Of a stretch of DNA of 43,772 nt, positions 1 through 6,449 are shown in pieces. Source of the DNA: an uncultured Oscillospiraceae bacterium (GTDB lineage Bacteria; Bacillota; Clostridia; Oscillospirales; Acutalibacteraceae); assembly GCA_905211675.1 (NCBI GenBank), contig CAJMBP010000003.1, positions 1-43,772 on the forward strand. The letters run 5' to 3'. Within the stretch, counting starts at the first letter, position 1, and each line of letters opens with the position of its first letter. The notes under the pieces are model-generated. The model saw only the letters and a list, made by a program, of their open reading frames with translations, ran no database searches and was not told where the DNA came from. A program made the translations under genes and the position numbers.

Positions 1-26
1 AAAATACAAAAAATGCAAAAAAACTA

Positions 27-55
27 TTGAAATTTAATAACAAATATGATATAGT
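27..55 (+). promoter_or_regulatory. Candidate SigA promoter of the first gene
   Basis: TTGAAA at 27-32 and TATAGT at 50-55 are separated by 17 bases, which is the usual vegetative promoter geometry. The predicted start site is near 62. It falls inside a palindrome, TGTAAC (55-60) and GTTACA (67-72) with a 6-base gap, which could be an operator. Confidence 0.55.
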
Positions 56-100
56 GTAACAAAAGTGTTACAAATAACTCCACGAAAGGAGAATGTCGAA

Positions 101-703
101 ATGTATCAACAAGAAAGGAAAAGAATTAAAACCACAAGCGAACCTGATAGATATACGGTAAAAATTATGACCGATAACGGTTTGGAAACTGTTTGCGAAA
201 ATGCGATCCTAATAAAATTTGACGATAATGATTATTCTTTTTTGGAAATCAATGAGCGATTCAGGGCCGTTATTTTTAACAGACTTGATGAAGAATTTTT
301 AAAATTTTTACTTGATAATTATTTGTTGCTCAATTATGAAAATTATGATTTTGAATCAAGATGCAGAATCCTGTTTAAAAAATGTTGGAATTTTTTGACG
401 CAAAACAGTAAAACGGCTGATTTTTATGTGCGTTATTATTTTTCTTCGTCTTTTACAAAGTATTCGTACGACGACCATATGAAAAGGTATGCCGTTCTTT
501 ATGAAAAAATGGAAAGTTTTTTCGGTAAAACCGTAGATTTAAAAGGATTGCTTCATAACATTTTCGGTATTATTCTCGTCAGAGCCAAAGAACAGATACA
601 TAACCCCGATAACGATATGGCGGCCGCAGAGTGCTTTCGGTTGATTCACGGTATTATAATAAGCGGCATTAAGTCGGAAAAGCAGCAGTATAAAGGAGCG
701 TGA
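101..703 (+). CDS. Putative TetR-like helical protein with a divergent DNA-binding region
   Basis: This is a 200-residue soluble protein of uncertain function. The start is set at ATG 101 because AAAGGAG (85-91) lies 9 bases upstream; an in-frame GTG at 65 has no such site. Residues from about 60 to 195 look all-helical and aromatic-rich, with a stretch containing KKCWNFLTQN and DFYVRYYFSSSF that resembles the ligand-binding half of TetR/AcrR regulators. The N-terminal part contains IMTDNGLETV, faintly like the first helices of a TetR helix-turn-helix, but the recognition helix is not clearly recognisable. A palindrome overlaps its promoter start site, which would fit autoregulation. It stands alone upstream of a long non-coding stretch. 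The family assignment is inference from residue patterns and could be wrong. Confidence 0.4.
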   Translation: MYQQERKRIKTTSEPDRYTVKIMTDNGLETVCENAILIKFDDNDYSFLEINERFRAVIFNRLDEEFLKFLLDNYLLLNYENYDFESRCRILFKKCWNFLTQNSKTADFYVRYYFSSSFTKYSYDDHMKRYAVLYEKMESFFGKTVDLKGLLHNIFGIILVRAKEQIHNPDNDMAAAECFRLIHGIIISGIKSEKQQYKGA

Positions 704-718
704 AGCGTTTAGGTAAAA

Positions 719-886
719 TCAAAACCGATATAATAGTATTGCTTTCTTCACTATAAAAGCGGAAGGTCCGCTCAACCTTGCGGTTGAGGGGGAATCAAAA
801 GGCACAAAAAAGAGGACAGGGCAAAAAATAATAAAATTCGGCTCATTATGCCGAAACCAATACCTTCTACAAACAGTTTTCTTCAT
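719..886 (-). CDS. Doubtful small open frame across the hairpin element
   Basis: On the minus strand, ATG at 886-884 opens a 55-codon frame ending in TGA at 721-719. It begins MKKTVCRRYWF and includes a hydrophobic FIIFCPVLFFVPF stretch. The ribosome binding site is poor (an AGG about 8 bases upstream). The frame runs straight through the inverted-repeat arm and both hairpins, so the coding look may be accidental. I list it only because it is the longest open frame in this gap. Confidence 0.15.
   Translation of the reverse strand: MKKTVCRRYWFRHNEPNFIIFCPVLFFVPFDSPSTARLSGPSAFIVKKAILLYRF
758..788 (+). repeat. Two adjacent perfect hairpins
   Basis: AGCGGA (758-763) pairs with TCCGCT (767-772). 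CTCAACC (771-777) pairs with GGTTGAG (782-788) around a TTGC loop. The arms share two bases, so they are either alternatives or tightly stacked. No T-run follows (GGGGG does), so these are not ordinary terminators. Confidence 0.5.
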
Positions 887-953
887 AATCTAACCTAACC
901 TATTCCACCACTATTATTTTAAAATTTGTCTGTATTTTTTGCGCCTTTTGATT
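793..953. repeat. AT-rich element closed by 19-base inverted arms (MITE-like or structured RNA)
   Basis: AATCAAAAGGCACAAAAAA at 793-811 is the reverse complement of 935-953 at 18 of 19 positions; the one mismatch pairs A804 with C942. Similarity continues inward in a looser way: AAAATAATA near 824-832 pairs with TATTATTTT at 912-920. A smaller hairpin, TTCGGC/GCCGAA, sits at about 837-854. Long terminal inverted repeats on a 161-base non-coding unit fit a miniature transposable element. The same fold also fits a small RNA with a long closing stem, as in 6S-like RNAs. I see no clear target-site duplication and do not recognise a known RNA family. Confidence 0.45.
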
Positions 954-991
954 ACCGAAACAGGACTGACACTTTATCTCATACATCGAAA

Positions 992-1027
992 ATTTTATGG
1001 GCGGTCTGTAATGACCGCCCATAAAAT
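992..1027. terminator. Perfect 15-bp hairpin, probable bidirectional terminator
   Basis: ATTTTATGGGCGGTC (992-1006) pairs perfectly with 1013-1027 around a TGTAAT loop. The GC-rich core is flanked by A and T runs, so it can act as an intrinsic terminator on either strand. It separates the upstream element from the birA promoter. Confidence 0.6.
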
Positions 1028-1058
1028 ATACAGCTTTCTTGGAGATAAATTGCTTATA

Positions 1059-1090
1059 TTGTTAACCAAATCGTGATTTAAGGTTGACAT
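1059..1090 (+). promoter_or_regulatory. BirA (biotin repressor) operator
   Basis: TTGTTAACC (1059-1067), 14 bases, then GGTTGACAT (1082-1090). This matches the known layout of BirA operators, an inverted TTGTWAACC/GGTTWACAA pair separated by roughly 14-16 bases, at 7 of 9 symmetric positions. The right half-site contains the -35 box of the birA promoter, so bound BirA would block polymerase. The downstream genes are birA itself and the biotin transporter bioY, as expected. Confidence 0.75.
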
Positions 1091-1112
1091 TGTAGGGCGG
1101 TTGTGCTAAATT
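1084..1112 (+). promoter_or_regulatory. SigA promoter of birA-bioY
   Basis: TTGACA (1084-1089) is a perfect -35 box. TAAATT (1107-1112) follows after 17 bases as a 4-of-6 match to the -10 box. The predicted start site is near 1119, leaving a very short leader before birA. Confidence 0.6.
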
Positions 1113-1155
1113 ATTACATATTGGGGGCGGTTTTACGGATACAAAGGAAGAACTT

Positions 1156-2109
1156 TTGAAGCTTTTTGAAGAAAATAAGGGCGTATATATTTCTGGTGAG
1201 GATATTGCCGAAAAGCTTTCGGTTTCAAGAACGGCCGTTTGGAAAGCGGTGAAAAGTCTGCGACTTGACGGTTATAAAATCGACGCCGTGCAAAATAAGG
1301 GCTACTCTCTGGCAACCGAAACCGATATTCTTTCCGCGCAGGGTATATACAAATATTTAAAACCTGCTTGTTCGGGACTGCAGATTAAAGTGTTGCCGGT
1401 AGTAAGCTCTACAAATACTTGCGTGCGTGAAATGGCAGAGGCAGGCGAGGCAGAGGGCAGTACCGTAATATCGGGCGCGCAAACGGGCGGCAGAGGGCGA
1501 AACGGGCACAGCTTTTTTTCTCCCTATGATACGGGCTTATATATGAGTGTGTTGCTTCGCCCGCAGGGTTGCAGGTCAGACCGCGCCGTAAGGCTGACTA
1601 CAATGGCGGCGGTGGCTGTTTGTGAAGCTATTGAAGCGGTATCGGGGCAAAAGGCTCAAATAAAGTGGGTTAACGATATTTTTATAGACAGCAAAAAGGT
1701 GTGCGGCATTCTTACCGAAGCCTCATTCGGACTTGAGAACGGACTTTTGGAGTATGCGGTTGTAGGTATAGGCATAAATGTGTTTATACCCGAGGGCGGA
1801 TTTCCGAAAGAGCTTGAAAATACAGCGGGGGCTGTGTTTAACAAAAAGCGCGACGATGCCAAAAATCTGCTGGCGGCGGAATGTTTAAACAGCCTTATGA
1901 AATATTATACAAATTTTGAAAAAGATGATTATGTAAACGAATACCGAAGACGCAGTCTTGTTATAGGCAAGAATGTAAGTGTTATGTTCTCCGACGGAAA
2001 AAAGGAGGCAGTTGTGCTTGACATTGACGATGATTGCCGACTTATAGTGCAATATGCCGACGGAACAACCGAAAGCCTTTTTTCGGGTGAGGTAAGCGTT
2101 AAGGTTTGA
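1156..2109 (+). CDS. birA: Bifunctional biotin-protein ligase / biotin operon repressor BirA
   Basis: BirA activates biotin to biotinyl-5'-AMP and transfers it to a lysine of biotin-dependent carboxylases. With the adenylate bound it also represses biotin genes. Residues 10-52 form the winged helix (SGEDIAEKLSVSRTAVWKAV). The ligase domain shows GGRGRNGHSF (111-120, adenylate-binding loop), KWVNDIFIDSKK (170-181, catalytic lysine region) and GIGINV (204-209). A small C-terminal SH3-like domain follows. The start is uncertain. TTG 1156 has AAAGGAAG just upstream, but it trims the usual first helix. In-frame ACG 1135, preceded by GGGGGCGG, would give TDTKEELLKLFEENKG, the normal BirA beginning, as if ATG had changed to ACG. 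It is the first gene of an operon with bioY and lies directly behind a BirA operator, so autorepression is likely. Confidence 0.93.
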   Translation: MKLFEENKGVYISGEDIAEKLSVSRTAVWKAVKSLRLDGYKIDAVQNKGYSLATETDILSAQGIYKYLKPACSGLQIKVLPVVSSTNTCVREMAEAGEAEGSTVISGAQTGGRGRNGHSFFSPYDTGLYMSVLLRPQGCRSDRAVRLTTMAAVAVCEAIEAVSGQKAQIKWVNDIFIDSKKVCGILTEASFGLENGLLEYAVVGIGINVFIPEGGFPKELENTAGAVFNKKRDDAKNLLAAECLNSLMKYYTNFEKDDYVNEYRRRSLVIGKNVSVMFSDGKKEAVVLDIDDDCRLIVQYADGTTESLFSGEVSVKV

Positions 2110-2145
2110 ATATTTTCAATAACAAAAGCAAAGGTGGAAATTATT

Positions 2146-2691
2146 ATGTCAACTAAAACGAAAATATACGATGTAGCATTTATTGCACTGTTTGCCGCCG
2201 TGATGGCTGTATGCTCGTGGATATCGGTGCCTGCAACGGTGCCGTTTACCCTGCAGACATTCGGCGTTTTTTTGGCGGTTGGTACTCTGGGCGGAAAGCG
2301 CGGCAGTCTTGCTGTTCTTACATATCTGCTGTTGGGCGCTGTCGGCGCTCCGGTTTTTGCGGGATTTTCGGGCGGAATAGGTTGCATTTTGGGCAGTACC
2401 GGCGGTTATATTGTAGGCTTTCTTTTTTCCGCGCTTGTTATGTGGGCAATGGAGCACTTTTTTGGTAAAAGCAGATGGGTACTTGCCATTTCCATGGTGA
2501 TAGGCCTTTTGGTTTGCTACGCCTTCGGAACCGCTTGGTTTATGATAGTTTATGCTAACAACACGGGCGCAATAGGTTTGTGGACCGCGCTTAGTTGGTG
2601 CGTATTTCCGTATATTATTCCCGACGCAATAAAAATTGCGCTTGCACTTGTGCTTTGCAAGAGGCTTGCAAAGGCTTGTAAATTGGGCTGA
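2146..2691 (+). CDS. bioY: Biotin transporter BioY (substrate-binding S component)
   Basis: BioY is the membrane S-component that captures biotin, alone or with an ECF energy module. This 181-residue protein has about six hydrophobic segments and the BioY hallmark PATVPFTLQTFGVFLA near residue 30, followed by GGKRG and a glycine-rich GGIGCILGSTGGYIVGF stretch. The start is ATG 2146 behind AAAGGTGG (2130-2137); an upstream in-frame GTG lies inside that ribosome binding site. No ECF ATPase or T-component genes are nearby, so it probably uses a shared module or acts alone. It lies 36 bases after birA, in the same BirA-controlled unit. Confidence 0.93.
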   Translation: MSTKTKIYDVAFIALFAAVMAVCSWISVPATVPFTLQTFGVFLAVGTLGGKRGSLAVLTYLLLGAVGAPVFAGFSGGIGCILGSTGGYIVGFLFSALVMWAMEHFFGKSRWVLAISMVIGLLVCYAFGTAWFMIVYANNTGAIGLWTALSWCVFPYIIPDAIKIALALVLCKRLAKACKLG

Positions 2692-2696
2692 TTATA

Positions 2697-3083
2697 ATGT
2701 CAAACGTAAAATTTGAGTATTCGATTAGAGCACACCACGGGCTTTGTCTTAACTTTTTCGAGCAAAAGGGCTACAGCACGGAATTTATACAAAATATGCA
2801 AAGAATTAAAAAGGAACTTGAAAAAAACCCCACTGTAAGAATTACAAGTCATACCGACGTAATTTGCGGCAAATGTCCGAATAACAAATTTGAAGCTTGC
2901 AGCTGCGAAAAAAAGGTCAAAGAATACGATAGGCGAGTATTGCTTATGTGCAACATTTCAGACGGTGAAATTATGCCGTTTTTAAAGTTTAAAGATTTAA
3001 TAGATAAAAATATTTTGTTTAAGGGTAAAAGAAATTTGCGGAAACTGCGAGTGGGATTTATTGTGCGGCTATTAAGAAATTGA
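2697..3083 (+). CDS. DUF1284 cysteine-rich protein
   Basis: This 128-residue protein matches the DUF1284 pattern: an N-terminal RAHHGLCLNFFEQKGYS stretch (residues 11-27), then a cysteine cluster VICGKCPN...ACSC (C57, C60, C68, C70). With C17 and His13/14, these could bind a metal or iron-sulfur cluster. The biochemical role of the family is not known to me. It starts only 5 bases after bioY and probably belongs to the same transcript. Its start ATG lacks a strong ribosome binding site, so translational coupling to bioY is likely. The C-terminal 35 residues are basic (KGKRNLRKLR). Confidence 0.75.
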   Translation: MSNVKFEYSIRAHHGLCLNFFEQKGYSTEFIQNMQRIKKELEKNPTVRITSHTDVICGKCPNNKFEACSCEKKVKEYDRRVLLMCNISDGEIMPFLKFKDLIDKNILFKGKRNLRKLRVGFIVRLLRN

Positions 3084-3111
3084 TAAAAAGATTACTTTTA
3101 AATATATAATC

Positions 3112-3139
3112 TTGACTGCGCGTATCATTGGGGTATACT
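3112..3139 (+). promoter_or_regulatory. SigA promoter of the M20 amidohydrolase gene
   Basis: TTGACT (3112-3117) and TATACT (3134-3139) are separated by 16 bases. A second TATAAT lies at 3141-3146 but is too far from this -35 box. Confidence 0.6.
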
Positions 3140-3171
3140 GTATAATGTAATAAATATACAAAGGTGGTATT

Positions 3172-4506
3172 ATGAAAAACAAAATTATATCGGCAGTTGA
3201 AAAAAACAGAGATATTATTATCGAAGCGCAAAACTATATTTGGGCGAATCCCGAAACAGGATACAAAGAAAAGCAAACTTCAAAATATTTAGAGAGCAAA
3301 TTTGAAAGATTGGGGTACAGCCTTACAAAAGCTGGCGATATTCCCGGCTTTTATACTGTGCTTGACACAGGCCGACCGGGACCCGAGGTTTTGGTATTAG
3401 GCGAGCTTGACGCGCTATTATGCCCAGACCACCCCAACGCAGACCCTGTAACGGGAGCCGCACACTGTTGCGGTCACAGCGCGCAGTGCGCCGCGCTTTT
3501 GGGTATTGCGGCGGCGCTTAAGGAGCCTGAGGTATTAAACTGTCTTTCGGGTCGCATCCGCCTTTGCGCCGTTCCCGCAGAGGAGCTTATAGAACTTGAA
3601 TACCGAACTGAATTAAAAAACAAAGGTAAAATTCATTATATGACCGGCAAGCAGGAATTTTTGTACCGCGGTTATTTTGACGGTGTTGATATGGGGCTGA
3701 TGGTGCATACCTCGCAGGCTGAGATTTTTGTTGCTACGGGCGGCGCGGTTGGTTGTACCGCAAAGCGTGTGGTGTATAAAGGGGTATCCGCCCATGCGGG
3801 CGGTAATCCGTGGGACGGCTGTAATGCGCTGTATGCGGCAACGCTCGGTCTTTCGGCAATAAACTCAATACGCGAAACCTTTAAAGAGAGCGATATTATA
3901 AGGGTTCATCCCATAATTACACAAGGGGGAGGGGCGGTAAATGCCATACCCGACCGTGTTACGCTTGAAAGCTTTGTGCGCGGTAGCAGTTTTGAGGCGA
4001 TAAATAATGCTAACGAGCGTGTAAACCGCGCCTTGTGCGGAGCGGCACTGTCGCTTGGAGCCAATGTTGATATTGAAGATACCCACGGCTACGGACCGTT
4101 GCGCAATGACAAAGGAATGACAGAAATTGCGCGTGACGCCGCCGAGGTTTTGGAACTGCCTTTTGCCGAGACCGATGAAATCGGTTCGGGGAGTACCGAT
4201 ATGGGCGACCTTTCGTGCATTATGCCGGTAGTTCACCCCTATGCTCCGGGAGCGCAGGGCATAAGTCACGGTACATCATATAAAATATCCGACCCTGAGC
4301 TTGCGTGTGTGGCTTCTGCAAAATGGCAGCTTTGTATGCTGACGCTTCTTTTGCAAGACGGAGCCGACAGGGCAAAACAAATTATTTCTGAATTTAAGCC
4401 GATTTTTAATTCAAAAGGGGAATATTTCGGCTATTTAAGCAAAATTTCATGTTCGGGCGACCGAATTGCTTATACCGACGGTATGGCAGAGGTAAAACTG
4501 AAATAG
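3172..4506 (+). CDS. M20-family amidohydrolase / metallopeptidase
   Basis: A 444-residue zinc- or manganese-type hydrolase of the M20D group (aminoacylase, AbgA/AbgB and IAA-amino acid hydrolase relatives) that cleaves N-acyl or aminobenzoyl amide bonds in the cytoplasm. The opening IWANPETGYKEKQTSKYL is typical. Candidate metal ligands are C100 and H102 in HCCGHSAQ (the usual CGHD/N has S here), the glutamate pair in PAEEL (135-139), H179 in MVHTS, and a C-terminal HGTS near 363. LDTGRPGPEV (64-73) resembles AbgA. AAAGGTGG precedes ATG 3172. The gene is monocistronic, with its own promoter and a shared downstream terminator. The substrate cannot be told from the sequence. Confidence 0.85.
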   Translation: MKNKIISAVEKNRDIIIEAQNYIWANPETGYKEKQTSKYLESKFERLGYSLTKAGDIPGFYTVLDTGRPGPEVLVLGELDALLCPDHPNADPVTGAAHCCGHSAQCAALLGIAAALKEPEVLNCLSGRIRLCAVPAEELIELEYRTELKNKGKIHYMTGKQEFLYRGYFDGVDMGLMVHTSQAEIFVATGGAVGCTAKRVVYKGVSAHAGGNPWDGCNALYAATLGLSAINSIRETFKESDIIRVHPIITQGGGAVNAIPDRVTLESFVRGSSFEAINNANERVNRALCGAALSLGANVDIEDTHGYGPLRNDKGMTEIARDAAEVLELPFAETDEIGSGSTDMGDLSCIMPVVHPYAPGAQGISHGTSYKISDPELACVASAKWQLCMLTLLLQDGADRAKQIISEFKPIFNSKGEYFGYLSKISCSGDRIAYTDGMAEVKLK

Positions 4507-4519
4507 AAATGTATAATAA

Positions 4520-4558
4520 AAACGGACTGTAAAAATCGAAAGTTTTTACAGTCCGTTT
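4520..4558. terminator. Bidirectional terminator between convergent genes
   Basis: A 16-base arm (4520-4535, core CGGACTGTAAAAA) pairs perfectly with 4543-4558 around TCGAAAG. It serves the M20 gene on plus and ruvX on minus; the ruvX stop codon lies inside the stem. A near copy of its core occurs at 22907-22940. Confidence 0.8.
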
Positions 4559-4965
4559 GCTATGCTTCTTAAATAATCTTCCAATATTATTACTGCGGCT
4601 ACGGCGTCAACCGTTTTCTTGCGCTTTTGGCCCCGTACATTGTTCATATTAAGGTAATTATGGGCGGTAACGGTGGTGCAGCGCTCGTCCCAGAGTACGG
4701 TTTGAATGCCGCTTTCCGACTCTATTTTTTTTGCTGTTTCGGCACATTCGCGCGCGCGTTCGCCCAAGGTGCCGTCCATATTTTTGGGGTAACCCACAAC
4801 TATTCGTAAGGCTTTAAATTCTGCCGCCTTTTGACAAATTTTTTCAACAAGCCGATCGGTGTTGTATTCGGTTATAACTTCTTTCGGAAAAGCAAATTGA
4901 CAGCTTTCGTCAGATACCGCAATTCCCGTACGCGCCTTGCCTAAATCCACTGACATTATTATCAT
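4546..4965 (-). CDS. ruvX: Putative pre-16S rRNA nuclease / RuvX (YqgF)
   Basis: A 139-residue RNase H-fold protein of the YqgF/RuvX family. Members process the 5' end of 16S rRNA in E. coli and are also annotated as Holliday junction resolvases. The hallmarks are the N-terminal MSVDLGKARTGIAVSD (catalytic Asp in the first strand), VVGYPKNMDGTLGERA, WDERCTTVTA and the C-terminal KKTVDAVAAVIILEDYL (third acidic site). The start is set at ATG 4965, with AAGGTG 6 bases upstream; the in-frame GTG at 4974 overlaps that site. It begins just after the histidine phosphatase stop, so the two are co-transcribed and probably coupled. Confidence 0.9.
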   Translation of the reverse strand: MIIMSVDLGKARTGIAVSDESCQFAFPKEVITEYNTDRLVEKICQKAAEFKALRIVVGYPKNMDGTLGERARECAETAKKIESESGIQTVLWDERCTTVTAHNYLNMNNVRGQKRKKTVDAVAAVIILEDYLRSIANGL

Positions 4966-4975
4966 ACCGTTCACC

Positions 4976-5629
4976 TTAAGCCCTGCTCACAATTCGGCTG
5001 CGTTTGGGCATATATTCGGGCGGCACATGAGAATAATCGTTAAAAAATTCTACGCTTATTTTATTACTGTCATCAATTTTTAAAAGCGTAACCGCCGTGT
5101 TTTCGCACCAAGGCACATCTTTTAAGCGGTTTATATCATTGTAAAGCACACGGCACATAAGACAACGCAAAACTCCGCCGTGTGATACCGCCGCTACGGT
5201 CTTGCCCCGATTTATGCGTACAAGCTCGGTGATTTCGTCATAAATGCGAACATAGGCGTTACGCATGGCCTCACCGCCCTCGGGCGCGAAATCCTGCGGG
5301 TGATTGTTCCATGTGTCGGCAAGACCGGCTATCGAATTAAACGCCTCTTGAAACGGTCTGCCCTCAAGCACGCCTCCGTTTAGCTCGGTTAGATTTTGAC
5401 GGGTGATAATTTCCAATCCTTTTCCGAATGCTGCAGCTTCGGCGGTTTTGCGGGCGCGTATAAGCGGACTTGAATATACGGCGTCAAGCCGTATGTTTTT
5501 AAAGCGTTCTTTTAAATATTCAAGCTGTTTTGCACCTGTTTCGCTTATATCACAGTCGGTAGAGCCTTGAAAAACCCGTTTTAAATTTCCCATAGCTTCG
5601 CAGTGCCTGATAAGATAAATATAAGTCAT
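4976..5629 (-). CDS. Histidine phosphatase family protein (phosphoglycerate mutase-like)
   Basis: A 217-residue member of the histidine phosphatase superfamily, which hydrolyses or transfers phosphate through a phospho-histidine. LIRHCEA at residues 6-12 carries the nucleophile H9; the common RHGE is RHCE here. SSPLIRARKTAE holds the second arginine, LTELNGGVLEG the acidic acid/base residue, and SHGG (149-152) the second catalytic histidine. Its length suits cofactor-dependent mutase-like phosphatases such as CobC, PhoE or GpmB types. The substrate cannot be predicted. AAGAAGG precedes ATG 5629. ruvX follows directly on the same strand. Confidence 0.85.
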   Translation of the reverse strand: MTYIYLIRHCEAMGNLKRVFQGSTDCDISETGAKQLEYLKERFKNIRLDAVYSSPLIRARKTAEAAAFGKGLEIITRQNLTELNGGVLEGRPFQEAFNSIAGLADTWNNHPQDFAPEGGEAMRNAYVRIYDEITELVRINRGKTVAAVSHGGVLRCLMCRVLYNDINRLKDVPWCENTAVTLLKIDDSNKISVEFFNDYSHVPPEYMPKRSRIVSRA

Positions 5630-5670
5630 TGTAAGCCTTCTTTAGTTTTTTGATAATTTGTCTTAATAAA

Positions 5671-5699
5671 AATATAACATAACGCCTTAAAAATAGCAA
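5671..5699 (-). promoter_or_regulatory. Candidate SigA promoter of the phosphatase-ruvX unit
   Basis: On the minus strand TTGCTA (5699-5694) and TATATT (5676-5671) are separated by 17 bases. The -10 matches 5 of 6 and the -35 matches 4 of 6. Position and direction fit the phosphatase gene starting at 5629. Confidence 0.45.
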
Positions 5700-5776
5700 C
5701 AAAAACCGTAAATAAACAATTTATACAACAAAATAATAAGCATTTCTGCTTAATTCGGATTTTTAAAAAATAACTA

Positions 5777-5805
5777 TTGATAATTCGTCAAAAAATTGTT
5801 AAAAT
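5777..5805 (+). promoter_or_regulatory. Candidate SigA promoter of the cyclophilin-rmlA unit
   Basis: TTGATA (5777-5782) and TAAAAT (5800-5805) are separated by 17 bases, about 30 bases before the cyclophilin start. The rest of the 205-base divergent gap is AT-rich, with nothing else recognised. Confidence 0.5.
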
Positions 5806-5834
5806 GAAAAAAACAGATAAAAGAGGTAAAGATT

Positions 5835-6437
5835 ATGTCTTGTTTACAGCTTGAAGCCGTAAAAAGCGGCGATACTGTTGCGGTAATGCATACAAATATG
5901 GGCGATATTGAAATTAAACTTTTTCCCGAGCATGCGCCTAAAACCGTAGAAAACTTTACAACTCATGCAAAAAACGGTTATTATAACGGAATTATTTTTC
6001 ACCGTGTAATAAAAGATTTTATGATTCAAGGCGGTGACCCGACGGGAACAGGTATGGGCGGCGAGTCTATATGGGGACATCCCTTTGAAGACGAGTTTAC
6101 ACCTGAGCTTCACAACCTGCGCGGTGCTTTATGTATGGCTAATGCAGGGCCTAAAACCAACGGCAGTCAGTTCTTTATTGTTCAGGCAAGCGATGTTCCT
6201 GCCGATATGCTTTCTCAAATGAAGGATATGGCAGACAACGGATTTCCTCCCGAAATTACCGAGGCTTACGCAAACTTGGGCGGCACACCTTGGCTTGATT
6301 TCCGTCATACCGTTTTCGGTCAGGTAGTCGGCGGTTTGGAAACCGTAGATGCAATTGCGCAAACCGAGGTAGACGCAAATGATAAACCTGTAATAGATGT
6401 TGTAATAAACAGCATTGATATAATTGTTAAAGATTAA
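5835..6437 (+). CDS. Cyclophilin-type peptidyl-prolyl cis-trans isomerase
   Basis: A 200-residue cytoplasmic PPIase that speeds cis-trans isomerisation of Xaa-Pro bonds during folding. The cyclophilin core is clear: [10 protein letters not shown] (32-41), [19 protein letters not shown] (55-73) with catalytic R57 and the F/M/Q active-site residues, then [13 protein letters not shown] (103-115), and a late [17 protein letters not shown]. There is no signal peptide or lipobox. An insertion ([25 protein letters not shown]) lengthens it compared with the usual 165-180 residues, as in many clostridial homologues. AGAGGT precedes ATG. rmlA follows after 12 bases, so the two share a transcript. Confidence 0.95.
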   Translation: MSCLQLEAVKSGDTVAVMHTNMGDIEIKLFPEHAPKTVENFTTHAKNGYYNGIIFHRVIKDFMIQGGDPTGTGMGGESIWGHPFEDEFTPELHNLRGALCMANAGPKTNGSQFFIVQASDVPADMLSQMKDMADNGFPPEITEAYANLGGTPWLDFRHTVFGQVVGGLETVDAIAQTEVDANDKPVIDVVINSIDIIVKD

Positions 6438-6449
6438 GGAGTTTTTAAA

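Larger units (their letters stand above)
704..1134. other. Long intergenic region with structured elements
   Basis: About 430 bases carry no convincing plus-strand gene. From left to right they hold two adjacent hairpins (758-788), an AT-rich stretch closed by 19-base inverted arms (793-953), a 15-base-pair perfect hairpin (992-1027), and the birA operator and promoter (1059-1112). The minus strand holds one open frame of 55 codons (719-886) across the first two elements. Confidence 0.7.

Noticed and set aside
704..1058. Known riboswitch, T-box, SRP, tmRNA or RNase P RNA in the long gap
   Set aside because: I looked for conserved cores such as the T-box TGGNACCGCG, the SRP GGAAGNAGC loop and the tmRNA tag, and found none.
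1929..2387. A 152-codon minus-strand frame opposite birA and bioY
   Set aside because: It is antisense to two certain genes; the translation is low complexity with no start signals.
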